This document shows positions 16,506 through 24,633 of a stretch of 64,000 nt of DNA, in pieces (the stretch's first letter is position 1; the number at the start of each line of letters is the position of its first letter). The DNA lies in the NCBI RefSeq assembly GCF_900101625.1, contig NZ_FMYZ01000005.1, forward strand, positions 62,001 to 126,000. The letters are read 5' to 3'. Source of the DNA: Cupriavidus sp. YR651 (GTDB lineage: Bacteria; Pseudomonadota; Gammaproteobacteria; Burkholderiales; Burkholderiaceae). Under the pieces are notes generated by a model. It saw only the letters and a program-made list of their open reading frames with translations. It made no database searches and was not told the origin of the DNA. Made by a program: the position numbers and the translations under genes.

Positions 16506-16841
16506 TCACTGCTTCATCGTGCCCTGCTGCATTTCCTGCCTGGCCGTCTCATTGGCCGCCTTGTTCGCGTCCTTGCGTTCCTGCTTGGCGGCGCCGACGT
16601 CCTGCTTGTATTCCGCCTTGGCGGCTGACTTCTCGGCGTTGTACTGATCCTTGGCGACCTTGCGCGCTTCGCGGCGTTCCACCAGCGGATCCTTCGGCGG
16701 TTGAATCTGGGTCATGCCCGGCGGCACCGCATTGGCATCGGCCGGTGCCGTGGTGGTCTGGGCAAAGGCGGTGGCAGACATCAGGCCGGCTGCCAGAGCG
16801 CCGATCAGCGAGGTAGTACGGATGATTCGGTTCGAAGACAT
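16506..16841 (-). CDS. Small exported Lys/Ala/Glu-rich protein
   Basis: 111 residues. Signal peptide MSSNRIIRTTSLIGALAAGL ending near SATAFAQ, a short Pro-rich part, then a strongly charged helical tail (EARKVAKDQYNAEKSAAKAE and onward) that resembles the TolA-like or EKDYNAEK-type small periplasmic proteins often seen in Burkholderiaceae. No enzyme motif. The start at 16841 is chosen for the signal peptide; the longer open frame upstream is not protein-like. Function unknown; probably a periplasmic, possibly stress-linked, coiled protein. Confidence 0.78.
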   Translation of the reverse strand: MSSNRIIRTTSLIGALAAGLMSATAFAQTTTAPADANAVPPGMTQIQPPKDPLVERREARKVAKDQYNAEKSAAKAEYKQDVGAAKQERKDANKAANETARQEMQQGTMKQ

Positions 16842-17165
16842 ATGAGACCTCTCATGATGTTGTTGGCGGACAGCGTCTTCCGCCGGTGTCGTGCGCGCGA
16901 TGCACGCGCTTGTGCATCGACGCATCGGCCACACGGAGAAGACACCACACATGCCGTGCGCAGCAGCGTTGCCGCTCCTGCACCGCGCACCGAAGTCTAG
17001 AAGTCGCGCCGTGCACCGCGTGCCGCATCCACACATCTCCTTACAAAAACTCATCCGCGCTGACAGACGGCGCCTGACAACGCCACAGTTTTCGAGGAAA
17101 AAAAGCGCTTGTGGCAGCCACGCGCGTGCCACACACTGCCGGCAGGATCTCGTGGAGACATCGCC
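16842..17165. other. 324-bp intergenic region without gene
   Basis: Divergent spacer between the exported protein and the GFA gene, so it must hold both promoters. I see no convincing ORF, strong palindrome or RNA structure in it. Confidence 0.5.
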
Positions 17166-17651
17166 ATGCATCTCGAAGGCTCTTGCCAATGCGGCGCCGT
17201 GCATTTCAGCCTGGAGTCCGATTCGCCTTACCCGTTCATGCACTGCCATTGCAGCATCTGTCGCAAGACCGGCGGTGGCGGCGGCTATGCGATCAACCTC
17301 GGTGGCGATGCCGCCACCCTGCGCGTGCGCGGCAAGAAATACGTCGGCTTCTTCCATGCGGTGATGCGTGAACCCGGCAAGCGCCCGACACGATCAAAGG
17401 CGTTCCGGCATTTCTGCACGCAATGCGGCAGCCCGCTCTGGCTGTGGGACCCACGCTGGCCGGAACTCGTCCATCCCAATGCCAGCGCCATCGACACTGC
17501 ACTGCCTAAGCCACCGGAGGTGGTCGAAGCCGCGCTGGACTTCGCGGCGCCATGGGTCGATGTGCCGCGCGGACGCGCACACCAGCACGCCCGCACATGG
17601 CCACATGAATCGCTACGCGAATGGCATGAGCGTCATGGGTTGCTCTCCTAG
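17166..17651 (+). CDS. GFA family (CENP-V/glutathione-dependent formaldehyde-activating-like) protein
   Basis: 161 residues. It starts MHLEGSCQCGAVHFSL; the cysteines in SCQCG, HCHCSICRK and the later HFCTQCGSPLW form the zinc-binding sites of the GFA/Mss4-like fold. Family members are annotated as S-(hydroxymethyl)glutathione synthase-like, but most have no proven activity. No formaldehyde genes are nearby, so the function remains open. Start at 17166 matches the fold; upstream residues are unlike the family. Confidence 0.85.
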   Translation: MHLEGSCQCGAVHFSLESDSPYPFMHCHCSICRKTGGGGGYAINLGGDAATLRVRGKKYVGFFHAVMREPGKRPTRSKAFRHFCTQCGSPLWLWDPRWPELVHPNASAIDTALPKPPEVVEAALDFAAPWVDVPRGRAHQHARTWPHESLREWHERHGLLS

Positions 17652-17668
17652 AGGGCAAGAAGTACCCA

Positions 17669-17783
17669 GGAGATTGTTTCAAAACGAAGCGATAGCGGTT
17701 CTGGCTAGACGCGCGGCCGCAGACAGTACAAGTGGTACGGCAAGGCCGCGCAACGACGCCAGAATCGTTTTGAAACGATCTCC
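17669..17783. repeat. Dispersed intergenic repeat, copy R2 (best preserved)
   Basis: 115 bp with terminal inverted repeats GGAGATTGTTTCAAAACGA (17669-17687) and TCGTTTTGAAACGATCTCC (17765-17783), 18 of 19 matching. The core is the reverse complement of R1, R3 and R4. It starts 17 bp after the GFA stop, between convergent genes. Confidence 0.9.
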
Positions 17784-17821
17784 AAACAAAAACCGGCAGC
17801 GCGAGCCCCTCGCGCTGCCGG
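17784..17821 (-). terminator. Rho-independent terminator of the second porin gene
   Basis: CCGGCAGCGCGAG / CTCGCGCTGCCGG is a perfect 13-bp stem with a CCC/GGG loop. On the minus strand it is followed by TTTTTGTTTG, directly after the porin stop. Confidence 0.92.
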
Positions 17822-17852
17822 GAACCGTCCACCACGACGGTTGAAACAACGA

Positions 17853-18914
17853 TCAGAAGCGGTGCTGCAAGCCCGCCGTCACGCCGACCTGATTGTTGGC
17901 GTAGCCAACGAAATCACGCGAGACACTCACGTTCTGACCATTGCGCGCCTTGGCATACCCGGCTGACAGGTAGGCCATGGTGCGTTTGGAAAGGTTGTAC
18001 TGGGCGCGCAGCGAAAACAGGATCGGGTCTGCGTCGGTATCGCCCTTGATGTTCTGCTTGTACACCGCGCCGTAGAGCGTGAAGGCGGGCGTGAAGTCGT
18101 ACGCGGCACCCAGCCAGTACATGTCGCTCAGCTGCGAAGCCGCGGCCGTGGTGAACGTGCGCTTGTAGTTGCGGTAGCCGGCGTACACCGCCAGCGAGCC
18201 GAAGTCGTAGCTCGCCCCGGCGTGGATGCCCTGGATGTAGTCGACGCTGTCGGCCGGCGTGGTGCTGGTGCCCGCGCCGTTCTGGCGATCCCAGGTCACG
18301 GCCGCCGCGAAGCCGCCCGCGTTGTAGCCGACGCCCAGGTCGTACTTGGACGAACTCTTGAAGCTGCCCGCCACCTCGCCCAGCGCCACGGTGGCGCCCA
18401 GCTTGACGCCGCCGAACGTGCCGTCGTAGCGGACCATGTTGGTGGCGCGCGTGAACATGCCATCCTTGCGGCCGCCCGTGGCGTTGGACGACGTGGCCCA
18501 CGAGTAGTTTGGCGCGTAGCCCATCGGGTCGAAGGGCAGCATGAAATCGTAAGTCGTGGTGAAGTCGCGGCCCATCAGTACCCGGCCGTACTTGCCGGAC
18601 AGGCCCACCGTCGCGCGGCGGTCGAACAGCGTGTTGTCGGTGTCAAGCTTGCCGGTATCCACCGCGATGCCGGATTCGAGCACGAACACGGCCTTCAGCC
18701 CACCGCCCAGGTCTTCCGTGCCGCGCAGGCCCCAGCGGGACGTATTCTTGCCGCCCGAGGTCATCTTGACCGTGGAGGTGCCGCCCGGGCCCGCATGATT
18801 CACGTACTCGATGCCGGAGTCGACGAGGCCGTACAGCGTCACGCTGGACTGCGCCGCCGCGCCACCCGATACCGCGCAACCCAACGCGGCCAGGGTCAAT
18901 GCCTTCCCTTTCAT
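17853..18914 (-). CDS. Gram-negative trimeric porin (Burkholderiales type)
   Basis: 353 residues. Signal peptide ending near SGGAAAQ, then SSVTLYGLVDSGIEYVNHAG, the classical porin start, the loop-3 region GRDFTTTYDFMLPFDPMG and terminal GLQHRF. It is divergent from a TctD/TctE-like two-component pair across 217 bp, suggesting that the pair controls this pore in response to an extracellular carboxylate. The Burkholderiales porin of this class is usually anion-preferring. A good terminator follows. Confidence 0.93.
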   Translation of the reverse strand: MKGKALTLAALGCAVSGGAAAQSSVTLYGLVDSGIEYVNHAGPGGTSTVKMTSGGKNTSRWGLRGTEDLGGGLKAVFVLESGIAVDTGKLDTDNTLFDRRATVGLSGKYGRVLMGRDFTTTYDFMLPFDPMGYAPNYSWATSSNATGGRKDGMFTRATNMVRYDGTFGGVKLGATVALGEVAGSFKSSSKYDLGVGYNAGGFAAAVTWDRQNGAGTSTTPADSVDYIQGIHAGASYDFGSLAVYAGYRNYKRTFTTAAASQLSDMYWLGAAYDFTPAFTLYGAVYKQNIKGDTDADPILFSLRAQYNLSKRTMAYLSAGYAKARNGQNVSVSRDFVGYANNQVGVTAGLQHRF

Positions 18915-18971
18915 ACCAGTCTCCCAGTGTCGTTCTAGTTGTGGAACGGCACGGATGGTATGGGAGCCTCA

Positions 18972-19008
18972 CTTTCAGATCGCTTTCGAAATTCCTGTCA
19001 TTTCAGGC
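18972..19008. promoter_or_regulatory. TTTC direct repeats in the porin / response-regulator spacer
   Basis: CTTTCAGATCG, CTTTCGAAATT and CATTTCAGG lie in tandem (11-bp step between the first two) in the divergent promoter region. OmpR-type regulators bind such direct repeats; assignment to the adjacent response regulator is inference. Confidence 0.35.
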
Positions 19009-19131
19009 TGTTGCGCGGCCTCCGATTGGGGGTTTCCCTAGCTAGGCACGGACTGTCGCTTGCGGGTATCACTCCACGCGGCCATCTGTCGGCCGCATCA
19101 TCCCTCCCTGCCGCCGTGCCGTATCCCTGCC

Positions 19132-19824
19132 ATGCGTATCCTGCTTGCCGAAGACAACCTCAAACTGGCCGCCTCCCTTGTGGAGTCGCTGAGCCAGACC
19201 GGCTTCACGGTCGATTGCATGCATGACGGGGCCAGTGCGGACCACCTGCTGACCACGCAGGACTACGCGCTGGCGATCCTCGATATCGGCCTGCCGCGCC
19301 TCGACGGGCTGGAGGTGCTGCGTCGGCTGCGCCAGCGGCGCAACGCGGTGCCCGTGCTGGTGCTGACGGCCCATGGATCGGTGGAAGACCGCGTACGCGG
19401 GCTCGATCTGGGCGCCGACGACTACCTGGCCAAGCCATTCGCCCTGAGCGAGCTGGAGGCGCGCGCACGCGCCCTGATCCGCCGCAGCCATGGGCACGAC
19501 CGGACCGAACTCCACTGCGGCCCGCTCCACTACGACAGCGTCAGCCGCGCCTTCACGCTGCATGGCGAACTGCTGGCGCTGACGGGGCGCGAACGCGCGG
19601 TGCTGGAAATCCTGCTGCTGCGCGATGGCCGCGCCGTCAACAAGGCGGCGCTGTCCGAGAAAATCTTCGGGATCGACGAATCGGTCAACGCGGATGCCAT
19701 CGAGATCTACGTCTATCGCCTGCGCAAGAAGCTGGAAGGCAGCGGCGTGGGCATTGTCACGCTGCGCGGGCTGGGCTACCTGCTGGAAGCGCGCGAATCC
19801 TCCGCGGAGGCCGCGCGCCCATGA
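19132..19824 (+). CDS. OmpR-family response regulator (TctD-like)
   Basis: 230 residues from the ATG at 19132, where the receiver domain begins (MRILLAEDNLKLAASL). Phospho-acceptor Asp51 (LAILDIGLPRLDG), acidic pocket E7/D8 and the Lys of YLAKPF are all present, and a winged helix fills residues ~130-222 (LTGRERAVLEILL, AIEIYVYRLRKKL). It overlaps the kinase by ATGA. The pair resembles TctD/TctE, which control tricarboxylate uptake, but no tctCBA genes are here; the divergent porin is the likely target. Confidence 0.9.
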   Translation: MRILLAEDNLKLAASLVESLSQTGFTVDCMHDGASADHLLTTQDYALAILDIGLPRLDGLEVLRRLRQRRNAVPVLVLTAHGSVEDRVRGLDLGADDYLAKPFALSELEARARALIRRSHGHDRTELHCGPLHYDSVSRAFTLHGELLALTGRERAVLEILLLRDGRAVNKAALSEKIFGIDESVNADAIEIYVYRLRKKLEGSGVGIVTLRGLGYLLEARESSAEAARP

Positions 19825-21197
19825 GGGCCGCCAGCCTGCGCCTGCAACTTACGCTCTGGTTGTTGCTGCCGCTGCTGGGCCTGCTGGCGCTGGATGCGTG
19901 GCTGACGGACCGGCGCGCCATGGCGGCGGCGCATCATGCATTCGACCGCACGCTGGCCGCATCGCTCAAGTCGATGCGCGAAGGCATCAGCCTGCGCGAT
20001 GGCCGCGTGGAAGTGGAAGTCCCCTATCTGGCGCTGGAGGTCTTCGATGCCGAAGCCGGATCGCGGATCTACTACCAGATCCGCGACGACCATGGCGTCA
20101 CGATCACCGGCTACGAGGGCCTGCCGATGCCGCCCGAGCCGGTGCGCTCGCTCTATCGCACCCAGTTCTATGACGCCGAATATCGTGGCGAGCCGCTGCG
20201 CATGGCCGCGATGCCACTACCGCTGCACGATGTGCGATCCGCGCGCACGCAACTGGTCTGGGTGCTTGTGGCGGAGACCACCGAGCCGCGCGAGCAGCTA
20301 GCGCAGGACATCCTGGTCGGTTCGCTGCTGCAGGAGCTGATGCTGGTCAGCCTGGCGCTCGTCATCGTCTGGTTCGGCGTGCAGCGCGGTCTGCGGCCAT
20401 TACGGCGCCTCTCCGATGCGATGACCGCGCGCGGCCCCGACGACCTCGAGCCGCTCGCGGACGCCGCCCTGCCCGTCGAAACCAAGCCGCTGGTGCTGGC
20501 CGTCAACCAGTACGTGGCCCGCCTGCACGGCATGGTGCAGGGACGCAAGCGCTTCTTTGCGGACGCGGCGCACCAGCTCAAGACGCCGCTGGCCATCATC
20601 CAGGCTGAATCCGAGCTGGCCCTGCGCGAGCAGGACCTGCCGGGCGTACGCACGCATGTCGAGCGGTTGCATGGCTCCGTCCGTCAGGCCGCCAAGGAAG
20701 TGGAACAACTGCTGTCGCTGTCGCGGCTGGAGCCGGACAGTGGCTACGCGCCTACGTTGCGGCGGCTGCGGCTCGATACGATCGCGCAGACCGTGGCACT
20801 GGAATGGGCACCGCTCGCGCGGCGCGATGGGGTGGACCTGGGCTTTGAAGGCAACACGGCGGTGGAGATCGACGGTCAGCCGGACCTGCTGCAAGAGATG
20901 CTGGGCAACCTGATCGACAATGCGATCCGCTATGCGGGGGCCGGGGCCATCGTCACGGTGCGGATCGATGGCCCGTGTCTGTTCGTCGAGGATAACGGCC
21001 CGGGCATCGCCACGTTCGAGCGGGACTCGGTGTTCCATCGCTTCTATCGCGGCGAGGCCAGCGCGGCACGCGCGGGCAGCGGGCTGGGGCTGTCGATCGT
21101 TCGCGAGATCGCGCGCCTGCATGGCGCCACGGTCGCGTTGGCGGAAACGCAAGGCGGCGGGCTGACCGTCGCGGTGCGGTTCCCGCCAGCATCCTGA
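19821..21197 (+). CDS. Sensor histidine kinase (TctE-like)
   Basis: 458 residues. First membrane helix at ~8-28 (LTLWLLLPLLGLLALDAWL), a periplasmic TctE-type 2CSK_N sensor domain (~30-165), a second helix (~170-190), then HisKA with the phospho-accepting His251 in FFADAAHQLKTPLA. The catalytic ATPase domain has the N box (NLIDNAIRYAG), G1 (EDNGPGI) and G2 (GSGLGLSIV). All catalytic boxes are intact. The ligand is probably a carboxylate by family analogy. Confidence 0.9.
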   Translation: MRAASLRLQLTLWLLLPLLGLLALDAWLTDRRAMAAAHHAFDRTLAASLKSMREGISLRDGRVEVEVPYLALEVFDAEAGSRIYYQIRDDHGVTITGYEGLPMPPEPVRSLYRTQFYDAEYRGEPLRMAAMPLPLHDVRSARTQLVWVLVAETTEPREQLAQDILVGSLLQELMLVSLALVIVWFGVQRGLRPLRRLSDAMTARGPDDLEPLADAALPVETKPLVLAVNQYVARLHGMVQGRKRFFADAAHQLKTPLAIIQAESELALREQDLPGVRTHVERLHGSVRQAAKEVEQLLSLSRLEPDSGYAPTLRRLRLDTIAQTVALEWAPLARRDGVDLGFEGNTAVEIDGQPDLLQEMLGNLIDNAIRYAGAGAIVTVRIDGPCLFVEDNGPGIATFERDSVFHRFYRGEASAARAGSGLGLSIVREIARLHGATVALAETQGGGLTVAVRFPPAS

Positions 21198-21235
21198 CGA
21201 CGACGGACGAGGCCCGATCCGCCCAATCCGCCCGG

Positions 21236-21766
21236 TCAGGCGTGGCCGGTGACCTTGGTGATCCGGCGCTCGAACCACTCGTCGAGCATCGCCTTTTCAT
21301 ACCGCAGCCGGTCCGCGTAGCCATACAGGTTGACGCCCCACGTGAAGTTCATGTTGGCCAGACGCTCCTGGCCGCTGGCGATGACTTCCTCGCCATGCTT
21401 GAGCACGTAGCGCAATAACATGCGCGGCCACGTCGCGTCGCGAATCACCCTCACCTGCGATGAGTAGCGCCAGTCGACATAGCCGGCCAGATCGATGTCG
21501 AGTATCTCGATGCTGAGCGCATAGCCTTCGGGCAGGTTCCGGGCGGCAAGCCTGGCCAGGTGCTGGCTGATGTCGTCGAGCACTTGCCGGTCGCTACCGT
21601 ACGACTGCGACCATGCCGCATCGGTAAAGGTCTCGGGGTGGACAAACGTTACGGACAGCGTGCCGGACGGATGGTCGGCCACGGGGGGAGACGGTGCGGC
21701 GCCGACGATGGCCGGCAGCCCCAGCGCCACGATCGCGGCCAGCGTGGGAATGGTGTACCTGGACAT
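21236..21766 (-). CDS. DUF3016 domain exported protein
   Basis: 176 residues from ATG 21766 (MSRYTIPTLAAIVALGLPAIVGAAPS is a good signal peptide); upstream in-frame residues are not leader-like. The body (VTFVHPETFTDAAW, LDIDLAGYVDW, MNFTWGVNLYGYADRLRYEKAMLDEWF) matches the DUF3016 pattern of periplasmic proteins of unknown role. It is convergent with the kinase gene. No binding or catalytic motif visible. Confidence 0.82.
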   Translation of the reverse strand: MSRYTIPTLAAIVALGLPAIVGAAPSPPVADHPSGTLSVTFVHPETFTDAAWSQSYGSDRQVLDDISQHLARLAARNLPEGYALSIEILDIDLAGYVDWRYSSQVRVIRDATWPRMLLRYVLKHGEEVIASGQERLANMNFTWGVNLYGYADRLRYEKAMLDEWFERRITKVTGHA

Positions 21767-21928
21767 GGCATCAATGCCTCGCTGCAGGTCTGCACGGCTG
21801 GGAATACCGGCAGATGACAACATCCGCCGCCCGGCGTCCAGCCGGCGAAGCCGGGCTGTCTACAGCATAGTCCACCCGCCTGCCCGGGGCGCGGGACGCA
21901 GGCCCCGACCGGTGCGCGCTCCGGGAAT

Positions 21929-22363
21929 CTATGTGCGTGACAGGTTGGCGCGTACGCGTTGCAACAGGCCGATGAACTGGTCGGCTTCGGCCGGGGTCAG
22001 GCCGTCGAGCGCCTGCTCGGCCACCAGGTCTCCGACCCTGCGTGCCGCGTCCAGCGCCTGGCCCGCCTTGTCGGTCATGCGTACCATGCGCTCGCGACGA
22101 TCCTCGGGATTGGGCCGGCGTGCGATCCACCCGCCCTCTTCCATGCGGTCCAGCAGCCGCCCGGCCGAGATCGGCGCGACTTCCATCAGGTCCGCCAGCG
22201 ATGCCTGGTTCACTTCGCCGTAGTGCGACAGGTAGGCCAGCGCCCGGTATTGGGCCCGCGTCAGGTCAAGCGAGCTGCGGGCGAGTTCGTCGAACCGCTT
22301 GCCGGACAGCCGGCCGACGTCCGCCACCAGGAAGCCGAAGCGCTTTTCGAGATTCATTTCCAT
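21929..22363 (-). CDS. MarR-family transcriptional regulator
   Basis: 144 residues. Winged-helix core LTRAQYRALAYLSHYGEVNQASLADLMEVAPISAGRLLDRMEEGGWIARRPNPEDRRERMVRMTDKG-like, with the DxRxxR wing loop. Dimer helices flank it. It is divergent from the small zinc-ribbon gene; a perfect palindrome 36 bp upstream of its start is a candidate operator. Ligand unknown, typically a phenolic compound or antibiotic. Confidence 0.9.
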   Translation of the reverse strand: MEMNLEKRFGFLVADVGRLSGKRFDELARSSLDLTRAQYRALAYLSHYGEVNQASLADLMEVAPISAGRLLDRMEEGGWIARRPNPEDRRERMVRMTDKAGQALDAARRVGDLVAEQALDGLTPAEADQFIGLLQRVRANLSRT

Positions 22364-22398
22364 CGCGCGGTGAGAGGGAGTTCGTCGCCCGGAACGTA

Positions 22399-22415
22399 CT
22401 GTCGCGGCGCGACAG
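22399..22415. promoter_or_regulatory. Perfect palindrome, candidate MarR operator
   Basis: CTGTCGCG-G-CGCGACAG, 8-bp arms around one base, in the spacer between the MarR gene and the FmdB-like gene. The family usually binds palindromes of this size in its own promoter. Confidence 0.5.
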
Positions 22416-22486
22416 CGGGGCCGCCCATTGTGGCGCGACCTGATCTAAGCTGGTAGCCTGATGCGACCCCTTCAGGCGGAGAAGCA

Positions 22487-22756
22487 ATGCCCACCTATGA
22501 CTATCGGTGTGACGACTGTGGCGACTTCGCGCTGATGCGGCCGATTGCCCGGCGCGATGAGCCGGCGGCCTGCCCTCGGTGCGGGGCGATGGCGGCACGC
22601 GCGCTGGTGGCCGCGCCGGCGCTGGCGGGCAGTGACAGCAGCGGATCGGCATCGAACGAATCATCGAGCCACGGCGCGGGATGTGCGTGCTGCGGGCCGG
22701 TCAAGCTGGCCGGCCGCTCGGATGGGCCGGGAATGCGCAGGGGCGGCGCGCGCTGA
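22487..22756 (+). CDS. FmdB-family zinc-ribbon protein
   Basis: 89 residues. MPTYDYRCDDCGDFALMRPI and CPRCGA form the zinc ribbon typical of FmdB/regulatory zinc-ribbon proteins. A Ser/Gly-rich linker follows, then a second Cys cluster (HGAGCACCGP). It is found often next to amidase or formamidase genes, but none is here. It stands alone after the MarR promoter. Role unknown. Confidence 0.8.
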   Translation: MPTYDYRCDDCGDFALMRPIARRDEPAACPRCGAMAARALVAAPALAGSDSSGSASNESSSHGAGCACCGPVKLAGRSDGPGMRRGGAR

Positions 22757-22768
22757 TCGACACCAGAC

Positions 22769-22796
22769 CGCGACGAGCAGAGCGCGACGAGCAGAG
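22769..22796. repeat. 14-bp tandem repeat x2
   Basis: Two identical CGCGACGAGCAGAG units between the zinc-ribbon gene and the convergent IclR gene. Confidence 0.8.
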
Positions 22797-22812
22797 CGCC
22801 CGTGGATTCGAC

Positions 22813-23619
22813 CTAGAGGCCCCCGGTTCCCGCGCGGAACGCGTCGCCAATCTGCGTGACCAGCCGCATCAGGTGCGGCTCGAGTTCGCGAGCGGCCTCC
22901 GCCACGGAGGCACGGGTCGACAGGCTGACGTTAAGCACATGCACCGGATGATGTCCCAGCCGCAGCGGCGCGGACATCGCCACCACTTCGGGTTGCCAGC
23001 TGGCCGCGCACCAGCCGCGCCGCTGGACCTGCGCCACGGCATCGAGAATGTCCGCCTCCAGTTCGGCCCAGCCGGCGGGAAACCGCCGCGCGAACACGGC
23101 CATCAGGCCCTGCCGCTCGTCGGCGGGCGCCACGGCCAGCCAGGCGCGTCCGAGCGAAGTCAGCGCCATCGGCACGCGCTGCCCGGTCACGACGGTGCGC
23201 AGTGACACCTTGCGGCTGTAGCGGATCGATTCGAGATAGACCATCTCGTCGCGGTCGGCCATCGCCAGCCCGACGTTGAGATGTTCGGCCTGGGCCAGTT
23301 CGCGCATCAGTGGCGCCGCCACATGCAACACCGCAGAACCGGTGTGCATCGCGTGCGCCAGGCTGAGGACCGGTGCCCCGAGCCGATAGGCGCGCAGCGC
23401 GGCATCGTATTGAAGAAAACCGGTATCGACAAGACTCTGGGTCAGCCGCGAGACGGTCGAACGTGCCAGTCCGGTACGCTCGGCGAGGTCGCCGTTGCCC
23501 AGCACATCGGAACCGGGCCGGAAGGCCCGCAGGATCTCGATGCCGCGTTCGAGCGAGCGATTGGCCAGCGTGCTGGCCGGGCGGCCACGGGCCCGGCTGC
23601 GGGCGTCCTGCGTATCCAC
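22813..23619 (-). CDS. IclR-family transcriptional regulator
   Basis: 268 residues. N-terminal winged helix (~22-85: LERGIEILRAFRPGSDVLGNGDLAERTGLARSTVSRLTQSL) and a GAF-like IclR effector domain (~100-260). It lies downstream of, and on the same strand as, the Bug / crotonase / acyl-CoA synthetase / hydrolase operon, 109 bp after it, with its own promoter carrying a TTCC-N7-GGAA palindrome. The same palindrome occurs before the Bug gene at 28.6 kb and near 31.9 kb, pointing to a three-site regulon. Confidence 0.9.
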   Translation of the reverse strand: MDTQDARSRARGRPASTLANRSLERGIEILRAFRPGSDVLGNGDLAERTGLARSTVSRLTQSLVDTGFLQYDAALRAYRLGAPVLSLAHAMHTGSAVLHVAAPLMRELAQAEHLNVGLAMADRDEMVYLESIRYSRKVSLRTVVTGQRVPMALTSLGRAWLAVAPADERQGLMAVFARRFPAGWAELEADILDAVAQVQRRGWCAASWQPEVVAMSAPLRLGHHPVHVLNVSLSTRASVAEAARELEPHLMRLVTQIGDAFRAGTGGL

Positions 23620-23662
23620 GGTGCTGTCTCCTGCGCGTCGCTTCTGCGTTGTTGTTCTGCAA

Positions 23663-23677
23663 TTCCGTCAAGCGGAA
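23663..23677. promoter_or_regulatory. IclR-type palindrome, site A
   Basis: ATTCCGTCAAGCGGAAAT: TTCCG-N5-CGGAA arms, 44 bp upstream of the IclR start. Likely autoregulatory site by shared sequence with sites B and C. Confidence 0.6.
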
Positions 23678-23728
23678 ATGTCAGACGGCAGTCTCGCACA
23701 AATCAGGAGCACCCGTGCGGGCCCGCTC

Positions 23729-24616
23729 TCAGGCCAGCCACTCGCCCAGCACGGTGTTGATGGCATCGTGGGCCTCGTACTGGACCCAATGCCCCGCACC
23801 CGGGATGAATGCGCCCCGGCGATCGGGACGGCCTGTCACCAGTTGGTCCAGCACCGCGCGCGGATCGGCCGTCACGTCGTGCTCGCCGTAGGCCACCAGC
23901 ACCGGGCCGTCGAAGCGGTCGAGCGCATCCGCCAAGCCGCCGGCGCGCGAAATGTGCTTGCTGCGAAAGCGCGCATGACGGCAGGACTCCGTGTAGGCCA
24001 GCAGCGCCAGCGCATCCACGCTGGCGGGGTCCGCGATCATGAATGCCTCGACGTTGTGGCGCATCGCCTGCGTGAGCGCCTCGGCCCCTTCGGCGCGGCG
24101 CCAGTCGACCAGCGCCGTCTGCTGCCGCCGCACGCCGCCGTGACCGCCCGGCCCAAGCAGTGCCAGACGGCGCACACCCGGCAACTGGCTGGCGAGATGC
24201 GACGCCGTGAGCCCGCCGAAAGAGAACCCGACCAGATCCACCGTGTGCGTGTCGGGCAATTCGGCAAAGCCCGCCACCACCGCGTCGATCAGGGACTGCA
24301 GCGCCCCGTCCGCCGGATCGCCCGATTCGCCGTAGCCCGGCAGGTCCGGCGCCCAGACCGTATGCCGCGCCGCGAGCGCCTCGATATTGCGAACCCAATG
24401 CAGCCAGCTGCCGTGGCCGCCATGCACCAGCAGCACGGCCGGGCCACTGCCAAAACGCCGCCAGACGATGCGGCAGCCGCCCGCGTCCGTGATAAAGGTC
24501 GTGGCCTGCTGCATCAGCCATTCGACCTCCGCCGCCGCGTTTGCTGCGTTTGCTGCGCTTGCCGCGTTTGCCACGCCTGCCTCATTCACCGTCACGCGCT
24601 CCGCGGATGCCGTCAT
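23729..24616 (-). CDS. Alpha/beta hydrolase
   Basis: 295 residues from ATG 24616, which has GGGAAGGGA at ideal distance; an ATG at 24637 overlapping the previous stop is the alternative. An Ala/Asn-rich low-complexity N-terminus (ANAASAANAANAAAE) precedes the fold. Oxyanion HGGHGSWLHW (~65), nucleophile elbow GFSFGG (Ser ~135), acid in AYGEHDV and catalytic His in GAGHWVQYE. Likely an esterase, thioesterase or C-C hydrolase working on the CoA-pathway products of this operon. Confidence 0.87.
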   Translation of the reverse strand: MTASAERVTVNEAGVANAASAANAANAAAEVEWLMQQATTFITDAGGCRIVWRRFGSGPAVLLVHGGHGSWLHWVRNIEALAARHTVWAPDLPGYGESGDPADGALQSLIDAVVAGFAELPDTHTVDLVGFSFGGLTASHLASQLPGVRRLALLGPGGHGGVRRQQTALVDWRRAEGAEALTQAMRHNVEAFMIADPASVDALALLAYTESCRHARFRSKHISRAGGLADALDRFDGPVLVAYGEHDVTADPRAVLDQLVTGRPDRRGAFIPGAGHWVQYEAHDAINTVLGEWLA

Positions 24617-24633
24617 CGTCGCTCCCTTCCCTG

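Noticed and set aside
22399..22415. Palindrome considered as a third LexA box
   Set aside because: Spacing is CTGT-N9-ACAG, not N8; better explained as a MarR operator.
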